Below, piece by piece: positions 1 to 9,546 of a stretch of DNA of 64,000 nt; positions within the stretch are counted from its first letter, which is position 1; each line of letters starts with the position of its first letter. A model generated the notes under the pieces. That model had not been told where the DNA came from. It did no database searches and was given only the letters and a program-made list of their open reading frames with translations. Source of the DNA: Terrimonas pollutisoli (lineage in GTDB: Bacteria > Bacteroidota > Bacteroidia > Chitinophagales > Chitinophagaceae); NCBI RefSeq assembly GCF_029360765.1, contig NZ_JARKNA010000011.1, positions 99,650 to 163,649 of the forward strand. Reading direction: 5' to 3'. The position numbers and the translations under genes are program-made.

Positions 1-218
1 AAGATGATGACAGCGCCTATACAGGCATTAACCAGTCGCAGTGTGACATCATCGATATTTATTTTGAAAATAAAGAATTGGATAAAGTAGTATTTCGAAG
101 TGCCGTTACCGGTACCATTTGGCCCGTCAAACAAAAAAGCCCCCAGGAAATGCAATTGCAGGGTTTTCGATGGCTGGACGAACGAAGACCAAAGACGAAG
201 TATGAGATGTTTGAGTAA
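1..218 (+). CDS. OstA/LptA-like protein, C-terminal fragment
   Basis: This is an open reading frame entering from the left edge (codons in phase from position 3) and ending at TAA 216-218, about 71 residues. The tail contains the stretch DKVVFRSAVTGTIWPVKQ and ends RRPKTKYEMFE. This resembles the C-terminus of Bacteroidota OstA-like proteins, which have an LptA-type domain and are thought to act in lipopolysaccharide transport to the outer membrane. The family call rests on recollection of that C-terminal pattern only, because the N-terminal domain lies outside the window. Confidence 0.55.
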   Translation, partial: DDDSAYTGINQSQCDIIDIYFENKELDKVVFRSAVTGTIWPVKQKSPQEMQLQGFRWLDERRPKTKYEMFE

Positions 219-517
219 ATTTCTTATTGAAAGTTTGCAACCACTCTACCAGCTATCCTGTTCTTGAACATTTGCAAACCACCATTCCTTTCATTTTGCT
301 AGTATCATTCATCAGGACCATTAGCAAAATAAAGCCTTAGCAAAAAGTGACTTTAAGTTTCAGCCAGGAACAAGCATAAATTTATTTACTCGCTTACCCA
401 AACAGCAGTTTTATGACATTATATGAAAGGAAGCCTAATGTAATGGTAAAAAAATTGGTGATATCTGTCCTTTATCAGGGTTAAATATCACCAGGTGTAC
501 TACAAGAATTAAATTAA
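219..517. other. Intergenic gap with a weak inverted repeat
   Basis: The gap lies between two convergent genes and holds no convincing open reading frame. The only structure seen is an 8-bp inverted repeat, GGTGATAT at 457-464 and ATATCACC at 485-492, close to the 3' end of the prc gene. It could form a hairpin on either transcript but lacks a T-tract, so I do not call it a terminator. Confidence 0.4.
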
Positions 518-2668
518 TTAAAAAGCCTTCTTCGGCAGCTCCTCGCCTTTTTTTGCTTTCACCAGGTTTTGCTGGCTGATCACATCATTCACTACTTTAA
601 CTGCCTGGTCGAGATAAATATCTTTTCTCAAATTTTTCAACCACTGGTTAAATCGTTCCTGTTTTGACTTGTCGTTTGCCCAGCGATCCGTTTCACCTGG
701 AAGAGCTGAGAGATTGATATCATTTTTTAGCTTCATCAGGGATTCATTTTGTGTAAATGTGGCCCTGATTAGTTTTTGCTCTTTTCTGTATTTATCCAGT
801 TGCAATGAATATTGCTTATCATTCTGGCTGGCCAGCCACTCGGTATTTTCTTTTATTAATTTAAATGCAGGATCGTTCTCAATACGTTGGTTGCTCAACT
901 GCTGAATTACCTTCAAATCATAACCGGCATTCCAGGCTGAATAAGGCGATTTGTTGATCTCATCCCATGGCAATGCATCGGGATTATCCTTTTCTCTCAC
1001 CTTCAGGTGCTCGAGTTGATCTGGCAAAACTATGTCAGAAGTAACACCTCTCAACTGAGTAGAACCACCGTTGATCCGATAGAACTTTTGTAAGGTCAAT
1101 TTAACCGTTCCCAGTTCCGAATTAGACATGGAGAAACCTGTTTCAGGATCCAGGCCTATATTGCGCTGCACGGTTCCTTTACCGTAAGTGGAAGTACTTC
1201 CAATAACCACCCCCCGTCCATAATCCTGGATGGCAGCCGCGAATATTTCGGAAGCAGATGCGCTAAACTCGTTTACCATTACTGCCAGCGGACCCGTATA
1301 TAAAACAGATTTGTCTTTATCCTTTAACACCTGCGGCCTGTTTTCCCTGTCTTTTACCTGTACTATTGGTCCGTCTTCAATAAACAAACCTGCCATTTGT
1401 ACTACATCATATAAAGAACCTCCGCCATTGTTACGAAGATCTATCACGATACCATCAACACTCTGCTCTTTTAATTTTACGACTTCTTTTTGCACATCGA
1501 TATAGCTGCGATTGCCATTTACATTTTCAAAATCTGCATAAAACTCAGGCAAGAAAATATAACCAATCTTGGAATTACCAGTTTTTACAATCGCACTACG
1601 GGCAAATGTTTCATCCTGCACGATTTCATCACGAATAAGTGAAACAACCTTAAGCGAACCATCGGCTTTTTTTAGAGTCAGTTTAACTTCAGTTCCCTTT
1701 TTACCGCGGATCAATTTTACTGCGTCTGTTACCAAATAACCGGTAAGATCGACAGGCTCTTCCTTGCCCTGTGCCACCTTCTGAATGATATCACCCGGTT
1801 TCAGCTCACCCGATTTCCAGGCTGGTGTTCCGGCAACAATGCTGCTTACTTTAATATTGCCTTCGTCATATTGCAATTGTGCACCAATACCAAAAAAACG
1901 ACCGCTCATTTCTTCATCAAAATATCTTTTATCTACCGGTGGGAAAAATTCCGTATGAGGATCCATTGTATTGGTAATCGCATTGACAAACACATTGAAC
2001 TTGTCATCATCATTGAATTTAAAACGGAAACGTTCAAACAACCGGTCGATGATCTTTTTCACTTTTTCACGAGCATCTGTTTCAAGCTCGGCATCTGTTT
2101 TGGCAACAAATCCTTCCTTGCCTTTATTCTTCTCCCTCGTGTCAAGCATATCGGAATAGCGCTCCAAAGTCAGGTACTTCAGCTTTTTTCTCCAGCGTTC
2201 TTTTATTTCACCTGCGGAGCCGGCATACTCCAATTTATCGCCATCAAGTATTACCTGCTCATCGATGGTAAAGTCAAACGGTTTAGCCAATACATCATTG
2301 CAGATAACTGCCGCTTCTTCCATTCTTGTATTAAACACCTTGCCAGCAGCCTGGAAAAATTCTACCGGTGCTCCTTTTATTTCATCATCAATTTTTGCTT
2401 CGTATTTTTTTTGCAGCGAAGTGATGTCACTTTGCAAAAACATATTTTTCTCGGGATCGAGATCAACCAGGTATTTGGAAAAAATCTTCCTGGAAAAATT
2501 ATCATTTATGTCCTGCGGACTAAAATGCGCCTGGGTCAACATGCTTCCAACCAGTTTCAATATTTCTTCATATTTGTTTGGCGGATTCTTTGTTCCAGTT
2601 CCCATAGTTTGAAATGCCAGGAATGAGCCTGCCACAATCATCATGATCACAATTGGAAGTCGCTTCAT
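518..2668 (-). CDS. prc: Carboxy-terminal processing protease (tail-specific protease)
   Basis: This is a periplasmic serine protease of family S41 that trims or degrades envelope proteins from their C-termini. The order is an N-terminal signal anchor (MKRLPIVIMMIVAGSFLAF), a helical N-terminal domain, a PDZ domain (around FFGIGAQLQYDEG), the S41 catalytic core, and a C-terminal DUF3340-like helical part. The core shows the SASASE motif with the nucleophile serine region near residue 468 and the catalytic lysine in STYGKGTVQ near residue 494. About 716 residues is usual for the Prc/Tsp type. The reading frame is open further upstream to 2782, but the ATG at 2668 starts directly on the signal anchor and is preferred. 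It converges with the OstA-like gene and is divergent from tRNA-His. Confidence 0.93.
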   Translation of the reverse strand: MKRLPIVIMMIVAGSFLAFQTMGTGTKNPPNKYEEILKLVGSMLTQAHFSPQDINDNFSRKIFSKYLVDLDPEKNMFLQSDITSLQKKYEAKIDDEIKGAPVEFFQAAGKVFNTRMEEAAVICNDVLAKPFDFTIDEQVILDGDKLEYAGSAGEIKERWRKKLKYLTLERYSDMLDTREKNKGKEGFVAKTDAELETDAREKVKKIIDRLFERFRFKFNDDDKFNVFVNAITNTMDPHTEFFPPVDKRYFDEEMSGRFFGIGAQLQYDEGNIKVSSIVAGTPAWKSGELKPGDIIQKVAQGKEEPVDLTGYLVTDAVKLIRGKKGTEVKLTLKKADGSLKVVSLIRDEIVQDETFARSAIVKTGNSKIGYIFLPEFYADFENVNGNRSYIDVQKEVVKLKEQSVDGIVIDLRNNGGGSLYDVVQMAGLFIEDGPIVQVKDRENRPQVLKDKDKSVLYTGPLAVMVNEFSASASEIFAAAIQDYGRGVVIGSTSTYGKGTVQRNIGLDPETGFSMSNSELGTVKLTLQKFYRINGGSTQLRGVTSDIVLPDQLEHLKVREKDNPDALPWDEINKSPYSAWNAGYDLKVIQQLSNQRIENDPAFKLIKENTEWLASQNDKQYSLQLDKYRKEQKLIRATFTQNESLMKLKNDINLSALPGETDRWANDKSKQERFNQWLKNLRKDIYLDQAVKVVNDVISQQNLVKAKKGEELPKKAF

Positions 2669-2926
2669 ATTCAATAGATATTTTAGTGCATTATGCATAT
2701 CCAAAAATAACGCAAAATCAACGGTTTTAGTGCTTCTACTCCCTTTTAACAATGGTTTTTGATAAGCGGAAAAATGAAGCAAGAGCCCCGAAGTGTGACT
2801 TGTGCTAACGGCGTAAAACCGGCAGTTGGCAGTCTGTTTTTAATCAATACGACTCTTAACCGCTTCTGCTCCTACTATCTGGCTTCTTTTTTTCTGCGGA
2901 TGATTTTTTTACTTCCCTTTTTTACC

Positions 2927-2934
2927 TATTTTTG
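2927..2934 (+). promoter_or_regulatory. Bacteroidota -7 box (TATTTTTG) for tRNA-His
   Basis: TATTTTTG fits the TAnnTTTG box recognised by the primary sigma factor of Bacteroidota and ends 12 bases before the tRNA. It is followed by GCAGC, a common context for such boxes. No clear -33 TTTG is visible upstream. Confidence 0.6.
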
Positions 2935-2946
2935 CAGCTCTAAAAT

Positions 2947-3021
2947 GGTGGTTGTAGCTCAGTTGGTTAGAGCATCAGATTGTGGTTCTGAGGGTCGCCG
3001 GTTCGAGCCCGGTTAGCCACC
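2947..3021 (+). tRNA. tRNA-His (GTG anticodon)
   Basis: The cloverleaf is complete. The acceptor arm GTGGTTG (2948-2954) pairs with TAGCCAC (3014-3020). The D-arm contains GCTCAGTTGGTTAGAGC, the anticodon loop TTGTGGT gives anticodon GTG, and the T-arm is GCCGG-TTCGAGC-CCGGT. The extra G at 2947 can pair with the C73-type discriminator at 3021, the hallmark of histidine tRNA. The CCA end is not encoded. A rho-independent terminator follows at once. Confidence 0.96.
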
Positions 3022-3026
3022 CTACC

Positions 3027-3064
3027 AAACCCCGATTTCGTCAGAAGCGAACGGGGTTTTTAAT
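3027..3064 (+). terminator. Rho-independent terminator after tRNA-His
   Basis: AAACCCCG at 3027-3034 pairs with CGGGGTTT at 3052-3059, followed by further T residues. It lies directly behind tRNA-His and separates it from the DUF445 gene. Confidence 0.75.
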
Positions 3065-3078
3065 TTTAAGTACCAAGA

Positions 3079-3684
3079 ATGAATTACTGGCTTCTTTCCA
3101 TTCCCCTTCTTTCTGCTTTTGTTGGCTGGCTCACTATCAACCTGGCAGTTAAGTTGCTTTTTAAGCCTTATGTGCCAATTTCTTTTTTAGGCTTTAAAAT
3201 CCACGGGGTATTTCCTGCCCGAAAGGATGAGATTGCCCGGGCTGCTTCAAACTATGCGGCTACACAGTTTGCGGATCTTAACGGGTTGGAACAAAAAATC
3301 AGCGATCCGAAAAATTTTGAAAATGTAAAACCGCTTATTGAAGACCACATGGATGATTTTCTGCGTAACAGGCTCAAAGAACAAATGCCTATGATCAGCA
3401 TGTTCATTGGCGACAAAACCATCAGTTCATTAAAAGCAATTTTTATCCAGGAAATAGAGGACCTTTTCCCCCAGGTGATGCTACAGTTTAGTGACACATT
3501 AAAACAGCAATTTAATATTAAAGACCTCGTTAGAGAAAAAATCAAGGCGATTTCTCCGGAACAGCTTACTAATCTTGCTTACACCCAGCTTAATAAGCAA
3601 TTACGATCAGCATCTATGCTTGGCACTGGCATTGGATTGTTAACTGGTCTTATACAACTAGCCATCATTTTACTTTCTTCCTGA
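3079..3684 (+). CDS. DUF445 family membrane protein
   Basis: This 201-residue protein has hydrophobic segments at both ends: about residues 1-20 (YWLLSIPLLSAFVGWLTIN) and the C-terminal 20 residues (GIGLLTGLIQLAIILLSS). A mostly alpha-helical soluble middle lies between them. The early motif of a membrane segment followed by LLFKPY and then FPARKDEIA is typical of the DUF445/YheB family. The function is not known. It stands alone between the tRNA terminator and a TonB-type barrel gene. Confidence 0.75.
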   Translation: MNYWLLSIPLLSAFVGWLTINLAVKLLFKPYVPISFLGFKIHGVFPARKDEIARAASNYAATQFADLNGLEQKISDPKNFENVKPLIEDHMDDFLRNRLKEQMPMISMFIGDKTISSLKAIFIQEIEDLFPQVMLQFSDTLKQQFNIKDLVREKIKAISPEQLTNLAYTQLNKQLRSASMLGTGIGLLTGLIQLAIILLSS

Positions 3685-3826
3685 ACTGGTTTAATACTCC
3701 TACAAGGTCAATTCGGATAATATTCCCCGCCATTCGTGTAATAGTCACGATGATGTCAGCAAGTTCTGACAATTTTGGGCGTCAAATGTTCACACAACAT
3801 ATATTCCAACCTTCACACAACATATT

Positions 3827-6436
3827 ATGAGATATTTTTTTACTGCCTCTTTTTTATTTTTTACAGCAATTTCATTTGCTCAGCCCCAATTTGGAGGAGG
3901 AAATCGTGGACAAGGACAATCTATAACCGGACGTTTGTACGGTAAAATTGTTGAATCTATTTCAGGTAAACCCGTCGAATATGCGTCCGTTCAACTTATA
4001 CAAAATAAACTTGACACCGTTACCAGGCAGCGAAAGGAAACAGTAATAGGTGGTATGCTAACCAGGGCCAATGGCGATTTTACCGTTGAAAATGTACCTG
4101 TATTTGGTCCCTTGAAATTGAAAGTAACCGGCATAGGTTATAAAGAATATACTCAAAACGTCTCCTTTGAACTAAAGAGAGGTGGCGACCCGAGTGCTAT
4201 GATGAATGCCCTTGATAAAGACCTTGGCAACATCAAAATTGAAATTGAAGAAAAGGTATTGGGAAACGTGACAGTTACTTCTGAAAGACCGGGATTACAG
4301 TTAGGAATCGACCGAAAAGTTTTTAATGTAGATAAAAACCTGGTATCCGCCGGGGGAACGGCAGTAGACATTATGCGTAATATTCCATCATTGAATGTAG
4401 ATATTGATGGCAATGTCACTATGCGAAATAATACACCTCAACTGTTTGTGGATGGACGTCCCACTACCCTTACATTAGAACAGATTCCGGCTGATGCAAT
4501 TCAAAGTGTTGAATTGATCACCAATCCTTCAGCAAAATTTGATGCGTCTGGCGGTACCTCTTGTATTCTGAATGTAGTGCTCAAAAAAGAAAAAAAGGTT
4601 GGCTACAATGGAAATGTAAGAACCAATGTGGATTCCCGTGGCCGTGTCGGTTTTGGAGGCGATATTAATCTTCGCCAGCAAAAAGTAAACTTGTTTGCAA
4701 GTGGTATGCTCAATCAGCGAAAATCGATCAGTACAGGAGAGACAACCCGCACCAATTTATTTGACGACCCGGATACTTATATCCTGCAGAATGATCGCTC
4801 AGTTCAAAGGGGACAATTTGGTTTTGGCCGTGCAGGACTGGATTATTTTATCAGCAACCGGAATACGTTATCACTGAGTGCCAACTTTGCACGGGGTAGC
4901 TTTAAACCGCACACTGAAAGCGATATCCTGGTTGATACATTATATTCCCCTGTTAAAAGCTCTTCGTTTTACAATCGAAGCTCCGACGTGAAAGGAAATT
5001 TTCGCAACCTTGGCACTACCATTAGTTTTAAGCATAACTTCCCGAGAGCCGGTCGTGAATGGACCGCGGATGCGACCTATAATAAAAGTAAAAACTCCAA
5101 TAACAGCAATATTGTTACTGACACATTTAGCGTACCAGCGCATGATCTTGTCGGAACTTACAAGCAGCTACAACAGGTAAGAGGCAACAATGAAAATTTG
5201 GTGATACAAACTGATTTTGTTAATCCCCTCAATGACAAGTCAAAAATAGAAATGGGATTGCGGGCACAATTAAGGAAAACTAAGAGTGCCAGTGCTTTCT
5301 ATCTTGATGACAATGGTCAATGGGTATTGCAACCAACTTCGCAAACAAATTATGAAAGTAATGACCAGGTGTATGCTGCCTATGCGGCTTATTCCAACCA
5401 GGTTGGTGCATTCGGTTATCAATTGGGGTTACGTGCAGAAAGTTCAAACTATGAAGGCAAATTGCTGAAGACCGGCGAAACCTTTGATATTAAATTTCCG
5501 GTAAGCCTCTTTCCCAGCATTTTTGTTTCTCAAAAATTAGGTGACGATCAAAGTTTGCAATTGAACTACAGCCGCCGGATCAACCGGCCCAACTTTTGGC
5601 AACTGACACCGATCACCGATTCATCAGACAGGCTGAATCCAAGAAAAGGTAATCCGGGACTAAAACCGGAATTCACCAATTCACTGGAGCTTTCGTATGA
5701 AAAAACATTTAAGAATAAAGGCAATTTCCTCGCATCCATTTATTATAAGCATACCGACGATCTGATCACCAGCTTCCAGGAACGCGGCACGGGTTCAGGC
5801 GGCGAAACCGTTGCATTAACTACCTTCATTAATGCCAATTCGAGCTATGTTACCGGTATTGAATTAACATCAAGAAATAATTTTACCAAGTGGTGGGAGT
5901 TTACACCCAATTTCAATCTTTATACATCGGATGTAAAGATCAATTTAGCCGGCGAAACTGATCAGCCTAGATTGACAAGCTACTTCGTAAAAGTGAATAA
6001 TACATTCAAATTACCGAAGAATGTTTCCATTCAGCTATCTGGTGATTACCAGTCTAAAACTGTATTACCTCCCGGCGGCAGTGGTAGTGGCGGTGGTGGC
6101 CGGGGAATGGGACCAATGTTTGGAGGTCCGGCTTCTGCTTCACAAGGATATGTTCGTCCTAACTATGGCGTAGATGTCGCTGTTCGCTATGAATTTTTAA
6201 AGAACAAGGCTGCTTCTTTTTCAGTGAATATGAATGATATTTTCAGAACACGTCGCTCAGACATACATTCGGAATCCTCTTTCATTATTCAGGATGCATT
6301 CCGCCGTCGTGACCCACAAATTCTTCGCGTCAACTTCAGTTGGCGTTTTGGAAAAATTGATCCTAATCTCTTCAAACGCAAAAGTACAAGAGCCGACCAG
6401 GGAGGTGCAACAGAAGGAATGAATATGGGGCAATAA
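3827..6436 (+). CDS. Outer-membrane beta-barrel protein, TonB-receptor-like
   Basis: This 869-residue protein starts with a signal peptide (MRYFFTASFLFFTAISFAQ). A carboxypeptidase-regulatory-like beta-sandwich (about 30-115, GRLYGKIVESISGKPVEYASV) follows, then a plug-like region (VDIMRNIPSLNVDIDGNVTM), and then a long beta-barrel that ends in an aromatic-rich strand. This is the outer membrane protein beta-barrel family related to TonB-dependent receptors. A glycine-rich loop at about 750-775 lies near the C-terminus. No SusD-type partner is next to it, so the substrate cannot be inferred. A terminator follows. Confidence 0.85.
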   Translation: MRYFFTASFLFFTAISFAQPQFGGGNRGQGQSITGRLYGKIVESISGKPVEYASVQLIQNKLDTVTRQRKETVIGGMLTRANGDFTVENVPVFGPLKLKVTGIGYKEYTQNVSFELKRGGDPSAMMNALDKDLGNIKIEIEEKVLGNVTVTSERPGLQLGIDRKVFNVDKNLVSAGGTAVDIMRNIPSLNVDIDGNVTMRNNTPQLFVDGRPTTLTLEQIPADAIQSVELITNPSAKFDASGGTSCILNVVLKKEKKVGYNGNVRTNVDSRGRVGFGGDINLRQQKVNLFASGMLNQRKSISTGETTRTNLFDDPDTYILQNDRSVQRGQFGFGRAGLDYFISNRNTLSLSANFARGSFKPHTESDILVDTLYSPVKSSSFYNRSSDVKGNFRNLGTTISFKHNFPRAGREWTADATYNKSKNSNNSNIVTDTFSVPAHDLVGTYKQLQQVRGNNENLVIQTDFVNPLNDKSKIEMGLRAQLRKTKSASAFYLDDNGQWVLQPTSQTNYESNDQVYAAYAAYSNQVGAFGYQLGLRAESSNYEGKLLKTGETFDIKFPVSLFPSIFVSQKLGDDQSLQLNYSRRINRPNFWQLTPITDSSDRLNPRKGNPGLKPEFTNSLELSYEKTFKNKGNFLASIYYKHTDDLITSFQERGTGSGGETVALTTFINANSSYVTGIELTSRNNFTKWWEFTPNFNLYTSDVKINLAGETDQPRLTSYFVKVNNTFKLPKNVSIQLSGDYQSKTVLPPGGSGSGGGGRGMGPMFGGPASASQGYVRPNYGVDVAVRYEFLKNKAASFSVNMNDIFRTRRSDIHSESSFIIQDAFRRRDPQILRVNFSWRFGKIDPNLFKRKSTRADQGGATEGMNMGQ

Positions 6437-6494
6437 AGCTGGTAACGATAAAGAGATAACAAACAGAAGAGGTCTAATAATCACATGTAGAAAC

Positions 6495-6527
6495 AAAACC
6501 TTCCGTGTACAAGCGGAAGGTTTTTTA
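6495..6527 (+). terminator. Rho-independent terminator
   Basis: AACCTTCCG at 6497-6505 pairs with CGGAAGGTT at 6514-6522 around an 8-base loop and runs into a T-tract. It closes the outer-membrane barrel gene and precedes the glycosyltransferase pair. Confidence 0.85.
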
Positions 6528-6557
6528 TTGGGGGCAGGAATGTATATTTGACGCTTT

Positions 6558-7646
6558 ATGCGCCAACTTGTATTTACAGTAACTAACGACCTCACCTACG
6601 ACCAGCGAATGATACGCATTTGCTCTTCGTTGGCTAATGCCGGCTTTGCTGTGACATTGGTTGGCCGAAAAATGAAAGACTCTGTGCAACTCCGGGCAAT
6701 GCCCTTTTCGCAGAAAAGATTGTTTTGTTTTTTTTCAAAAGGAAAAATGTTTTATGCCGAATACAACATCCGGCTTTTCTTCTATTTACTCTTCCGAAAA
6801 ATGGATCTTATCTGTGCGATAGACCTGGATACTATTTTACCCTGTCTTTGGATATCAAAAATCAAAGGCAAACAAAGAGTGTATGACGCACATGAACTTT
6901 TTTGTGAGATGAAAGAAATTGTTCAACGGCCGGGTGTTTACAAAATCTGGAAAAACATTGAACGAAAAACTGTTCCTCAATTTAAACTTGGCTACACAGT
7001 AAATGAGCCAATTGCACAAGAGTTTAAACGAATGTATGGCTGTGAATATATCGTTATCAAAAATGCACCGGTTCTCAAGCCATTTGTAATACCGGAAAAA
7101 CAAGAGAAATACATTTATTACCAGGGTGCAGTCAATGAAGGCAGGAGCTTTGAAACCGTCATCCCGGCTATGAAAGAGGTAAATGCCCGCTTGCTGATCG
7201 CCGGAGATGGAAATTTTATGGAACCGGCAAGACAATTAGTAAAAGAACATGGGCTTGAAAAAAAAATAATTTTTCTCGGCAAAATAGAACCAAATCAACT
7301 TCCGCAATATTTACATAAAGCCTGGATTGGGCTCACTTTGTTTGAAAACAAAGGTCTTAGCAATTACTTCTCACTGGCCAACCGGTTTTTTGACTATATC
7401 CATGCTGGCGTACCACAACTTGGTGTAGACTACCCGGTATACCGGGAAATAAACAAAAATGCTCCCGTTGCTGTTCTAATTGAGGATTTGAGCAGCAGCA
7501 ATATTGCGGCTCAACTGAACCTATTACTCGAAAATGATGTTTTGTATCATGAACTGCAGCAAAACTGCCTGCAAAAGAGAGAATTAATCAATTGGCAACA
7601 TGAAGAACAAAAATTGCTCAGTTTTTATCAATCCATTTTTAAATAG
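6558..7646 (+). CDS. Glycosyltransferase (GT4/GT1-like fold)
   Basis: This 362-residue protein has a GT-B type layout. The N-terminal half carries DLTYDQRMIRICSSLANAGF and YDAHELFCEM. The C-terminal half contains the donor-binding signature region (ARLLIAGDGNFMEPARQL, then IIFLGKIEPNQLPQYLHKAWIG). The acceptor and sugar are unknown. A TATATTTG box at 6543-6550, only seven bases before the ATG, could give a leaderless or nearly leaderless transcript, but no good -33 element was found. The next gene starts on the base after its stop codon, so the two are surely one unit. Confidence 0.8.
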   Translation: MRQLVFTVTNDLTYDQRMIRICSSLANAGFAVTLVGRKMKDSVQLRAMPFSQKRLFCFFSKGKMFYAEYNIRLFFYLLFRKMDLICAIDLDTILPCLWISKIKGKQRVYDAHELFCEMKEIVQRPGVYKIWKNIERKTVPQFKLGYTVNEPIAQEFKRMYGCEYIVIKNAPVLKPFVIPEKQEKYIYYQGAVNEGRSFETVIPAMKEVNARLLIAGDGNFMEPARQLVKEHGLEKKIIFLGKIEPNQLPQYLHKAWIGLTLFENKGLSNYFSLANRFFDYIHAGVPQLGVDYPVYREINKNAPVAVLIEDLSSSNIAAQLNLLLENDVLYHELQQNCLQKRELINWQHEEQKLLSFYQSIFK

Positions 7647-8777
7647 GTGAGTCGTTATCTACATATTGTATGCCTCGATGTGCCCTGGCCTGCCGATTAT
7701 GGCGGCGCTATTGATATGATGAATCGTATCAAAATGTTTCACAAACTTGGCGTTCGCATTCACCTGCATTATTTCAGTTATAATGACAGAGGCAACCCTA
7801 ATGAATTAAACCAGTTTTGTGAAACAATCAGTGTTTACAAAAGAGAGAATAATCCATCAGGGTTTTCGCTAAAGACACCATTCATTGTTTCCTCCCGCAT
7901 CAATGAGCAATTGATTGAAAGGCTGCAACAGGATAATCACCCCATATTATTGGAAGGCATTCATTGCACGGGTATATTACCAAAGCTGGATTTGAAAGCC
8001 CGGAAAATAATTGTGCGGATGCACAATGAAGAAAGCATTTATTACAAAGAACTGGCAATGGCCGAACATAGCCTTGTCAAAAAAATATTCTTCTACAACG
8101 AAAGCAGGCTTCTAAAAAAATACACGCATCATTTGCCACAGGATTGTGTTTATGCCTGCATTTCGGAAAATGATATTCGACTGCTACAGCACGACTATAA
8201 GTTAGACAAGGTAAAGTTTCTACCTGCATTCCCCAGTTGGCAAAAAGTAAATGGGCAAGAAGGTCAGGGATGCATTTGCCTGTATCATGGCAATCTTTCT
8301 GTAATCGAAAATGAGAAAGCGGCACTATGGCTGCTATGCGAGGTTTTTACAAAAGCGAGGGTTCCTTTTGTCATTGCGGGAAAAAAACCATCCAAAAGAT
8401 TGCAGAAATTAGCCGGCCTTTGCCAGCATACCTGCCTCGTAGCTGACCCTGTTGAATCGGAGATGAATGATCTTGTTCACAAAGCGCAAATACATGTGTT
8501 GCCATGCTTCAATAAAAAAGTAACCGGCATCAGGCTTAAATTATTACATGCATTGTTTGAGGGAAGACATTGCGTCGTGAACCAGCAAATGGTAGATGGT
8601 ACAGGGTTGGAAGATGCTTGCCATATAGGCAGCACGGCAAATGCTTTTGCATCTATCATTACGCAGCTATATCATCAGCCGTTTACAAGAGAGGAGATCA
8701 TTTTGCGAAAGCAATTGCTGGGATCCACCTATGACAATGAAAAAAATGCTCACCAGCTTATTCAATGGTTATGGTAG
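7647..8777 (+). CDS. Glycosyltransferase, GTG start
   Basis: This 376-residue protein begins at GTG 7647, the base directly after the TAG of the preceding glycosyltransferase, which points to translational coupling. The N-terminus (LHIVCLDVPWPADYGGAIDM) has the glycine-rich opening of GT-B glycosyltransferases. Later parts (VPFVIAGKKPSKRLQKLAG, HVLPCFNKKVTGIRLKLLHA, EGRHCVVNQQMVDGTGL) match the C-terminal donor-binding lobe of GT4-like enzymes. It probably acts on the same surface glycan as its neighbour. Its last 20 bases overlap the end of the convergent ftsE gene. Confidence 0.75.
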   Translation: MSRYLHIVCLDVPWPADYGGAIDMMNRIKMFHKLGVRIHLHYFSYNDRGNPNELNQFCETISVYKRENNPSGFSLKTPFIVSSRINEQLIERLQQDNHPILLEGIHCTGILPKLDLKARKIIVRMHNEESIYYKELAMAEHSLVKKIFFYNESRLLKKYTHHLPQDCVYACISENDIRLLQHDYKLDKVKFLPAFPSWQKVNGQEGQGCICLYHGNLSVIENEKAALWLLCEVFTKARVPFVIAGKKPSKRLQKLAGLCQHTCLVADPVESEMNDLVHKAQIHVLPCFNKKVTGIRLKLLHALFEGRHCVVNQQMVDGTGLEDACHIGSTANAFASIITQLYHQPFTREEIILRKQLLGSTYDNEKNAHQLIQWLW

Positions 8778-9447
8778 CATTATCGATCACCCTTCCTCTT
8801 TCTGTCTTTATCGTCCTTGCCGGAAATTTTTGCACCACAATATAATCATGCGTTGCCATTACAATGGATGTATTAAAGTCACGGCTGATATGAAACAGCA
8901 AATTCATGATCTCATCGGACGTTTCAGGATCAAGATTACCCGTAGGCTCATCTGCCAATATCAGTTTGGGGGAATTCAATAAAGCACGGGCTATATCTAC
9001 TCTTTGTTGTTCACCACCACTTAATTCAAATGGCATTTTAAAACCTTTCGCCTTCAAGCCCACTTTGTCTAACACATCCAACACTTTTTCATCCATCAGT
9101 TTTTCATCGGTCCATCCTGTTGCTTTCAAAACAAACTTCAGGTTGTTGTTTACATTGCGATCGGTCAGTAATTGAAAATCCTGGAATACAACACCCAATG
9201 TCCGGCGCAGGTAAGGAACTTTTCTCCAATCCAGGTTGCGAATACCAAAACCAGCTACTGTAGCTTCTCCTTCAGTTAATGCCAACTCACCATACAGTGT
9301 TTTTAAAAGACTGGATTTGCCGGTTCCTGTTTTACCAACCAAATACACAAACTCTCCTTTATTAACCGTAAGATTTACATCCTGCAACACAAGATTATTA
9401 CCCTGGTATATGTTAGCATGACTTATTTCAATAATCGGCTCTGACAT
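8758..9447 (-). CDS. ftsE: Cell division ATP-binding protein FtsE
   Basis: This is an ABC ATPase of the FtsE/LolD type. It carries Walker A GKTGTGKS (38-45), signature LSGGEQQRV (near 140), Walker B LILADEPTG (near 160) and the switch histidine in MATHDY. FtsE pairs with the membrane protein FtsX and controls peptidoglycan hydrolases at the division site. The phrase VVFQDFQLLTDRNV is typical of FtsE. No ftsX lies beside it. The ATG at 9447 (MSEPIIEIS) is preferred over the upstream start at 9468. It overlaps the convergent glycosyltransferase by 20 bases and shares its upstream region with blaI. Confidence 0.85.
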   Translation of the reverse strand: MSEPIIEISHANIYQGNNLVLQDVNLTVNKGEFVYLVGKTGTGKSSLLKTLYGELALTEGEATVAGFGIRNLDWRKVPYLRRTLGVVFQDFQLLTDRNVNNNLKFVLKATGWTDEKLMDEKVLDVLDKVGLKAKGFKMPFELSGGEQQRVDIARALLNSPKLILADEPTGNLDPETSDEIMNLLFHISRDFNTSIVMATHDYIVVQKFPARTIKTERGRVIDNATITIE

Positions 9448-9510
9448 TATTTCCAACTTTTGTTGCAAAATAAAGGATTCTATCCTAAGAGGAGTTCAAT
9501 TTTTTATTAA

Positions 9511-9546
9511 AACTAAAAAATTAGTTGTTAAACTAAAAAATTAGTT
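9511..9546. promoter_or_regulatory. Twin palindromic operators, probably for the BlaI-type repressor
   Basis: Two identical 16-bp palindromes, AACTAAAAAATTAGTT, occupy 9511-9526 and 9531-9546. Each has perfect 6-bp arms (AACTAA/TTAGTT), and their centres are 20 bp apart, close to two helical turns. They lie just upstream of the BlaI/MecI-family gene and overlap its predicted promoter. Autoregulation by a dimeric winged-helix repressor is the simple reading, but the binding itself is inferred. Confidence 0.75.

Noticed and set aside
1871..2626. Long plus-strand frame (251 residues) opposite prc
   Set aside because: It lies fully antisense to the well-supported Prc protease, has no family motif and an odd hydrophobic composition, so it is a shadow frame.
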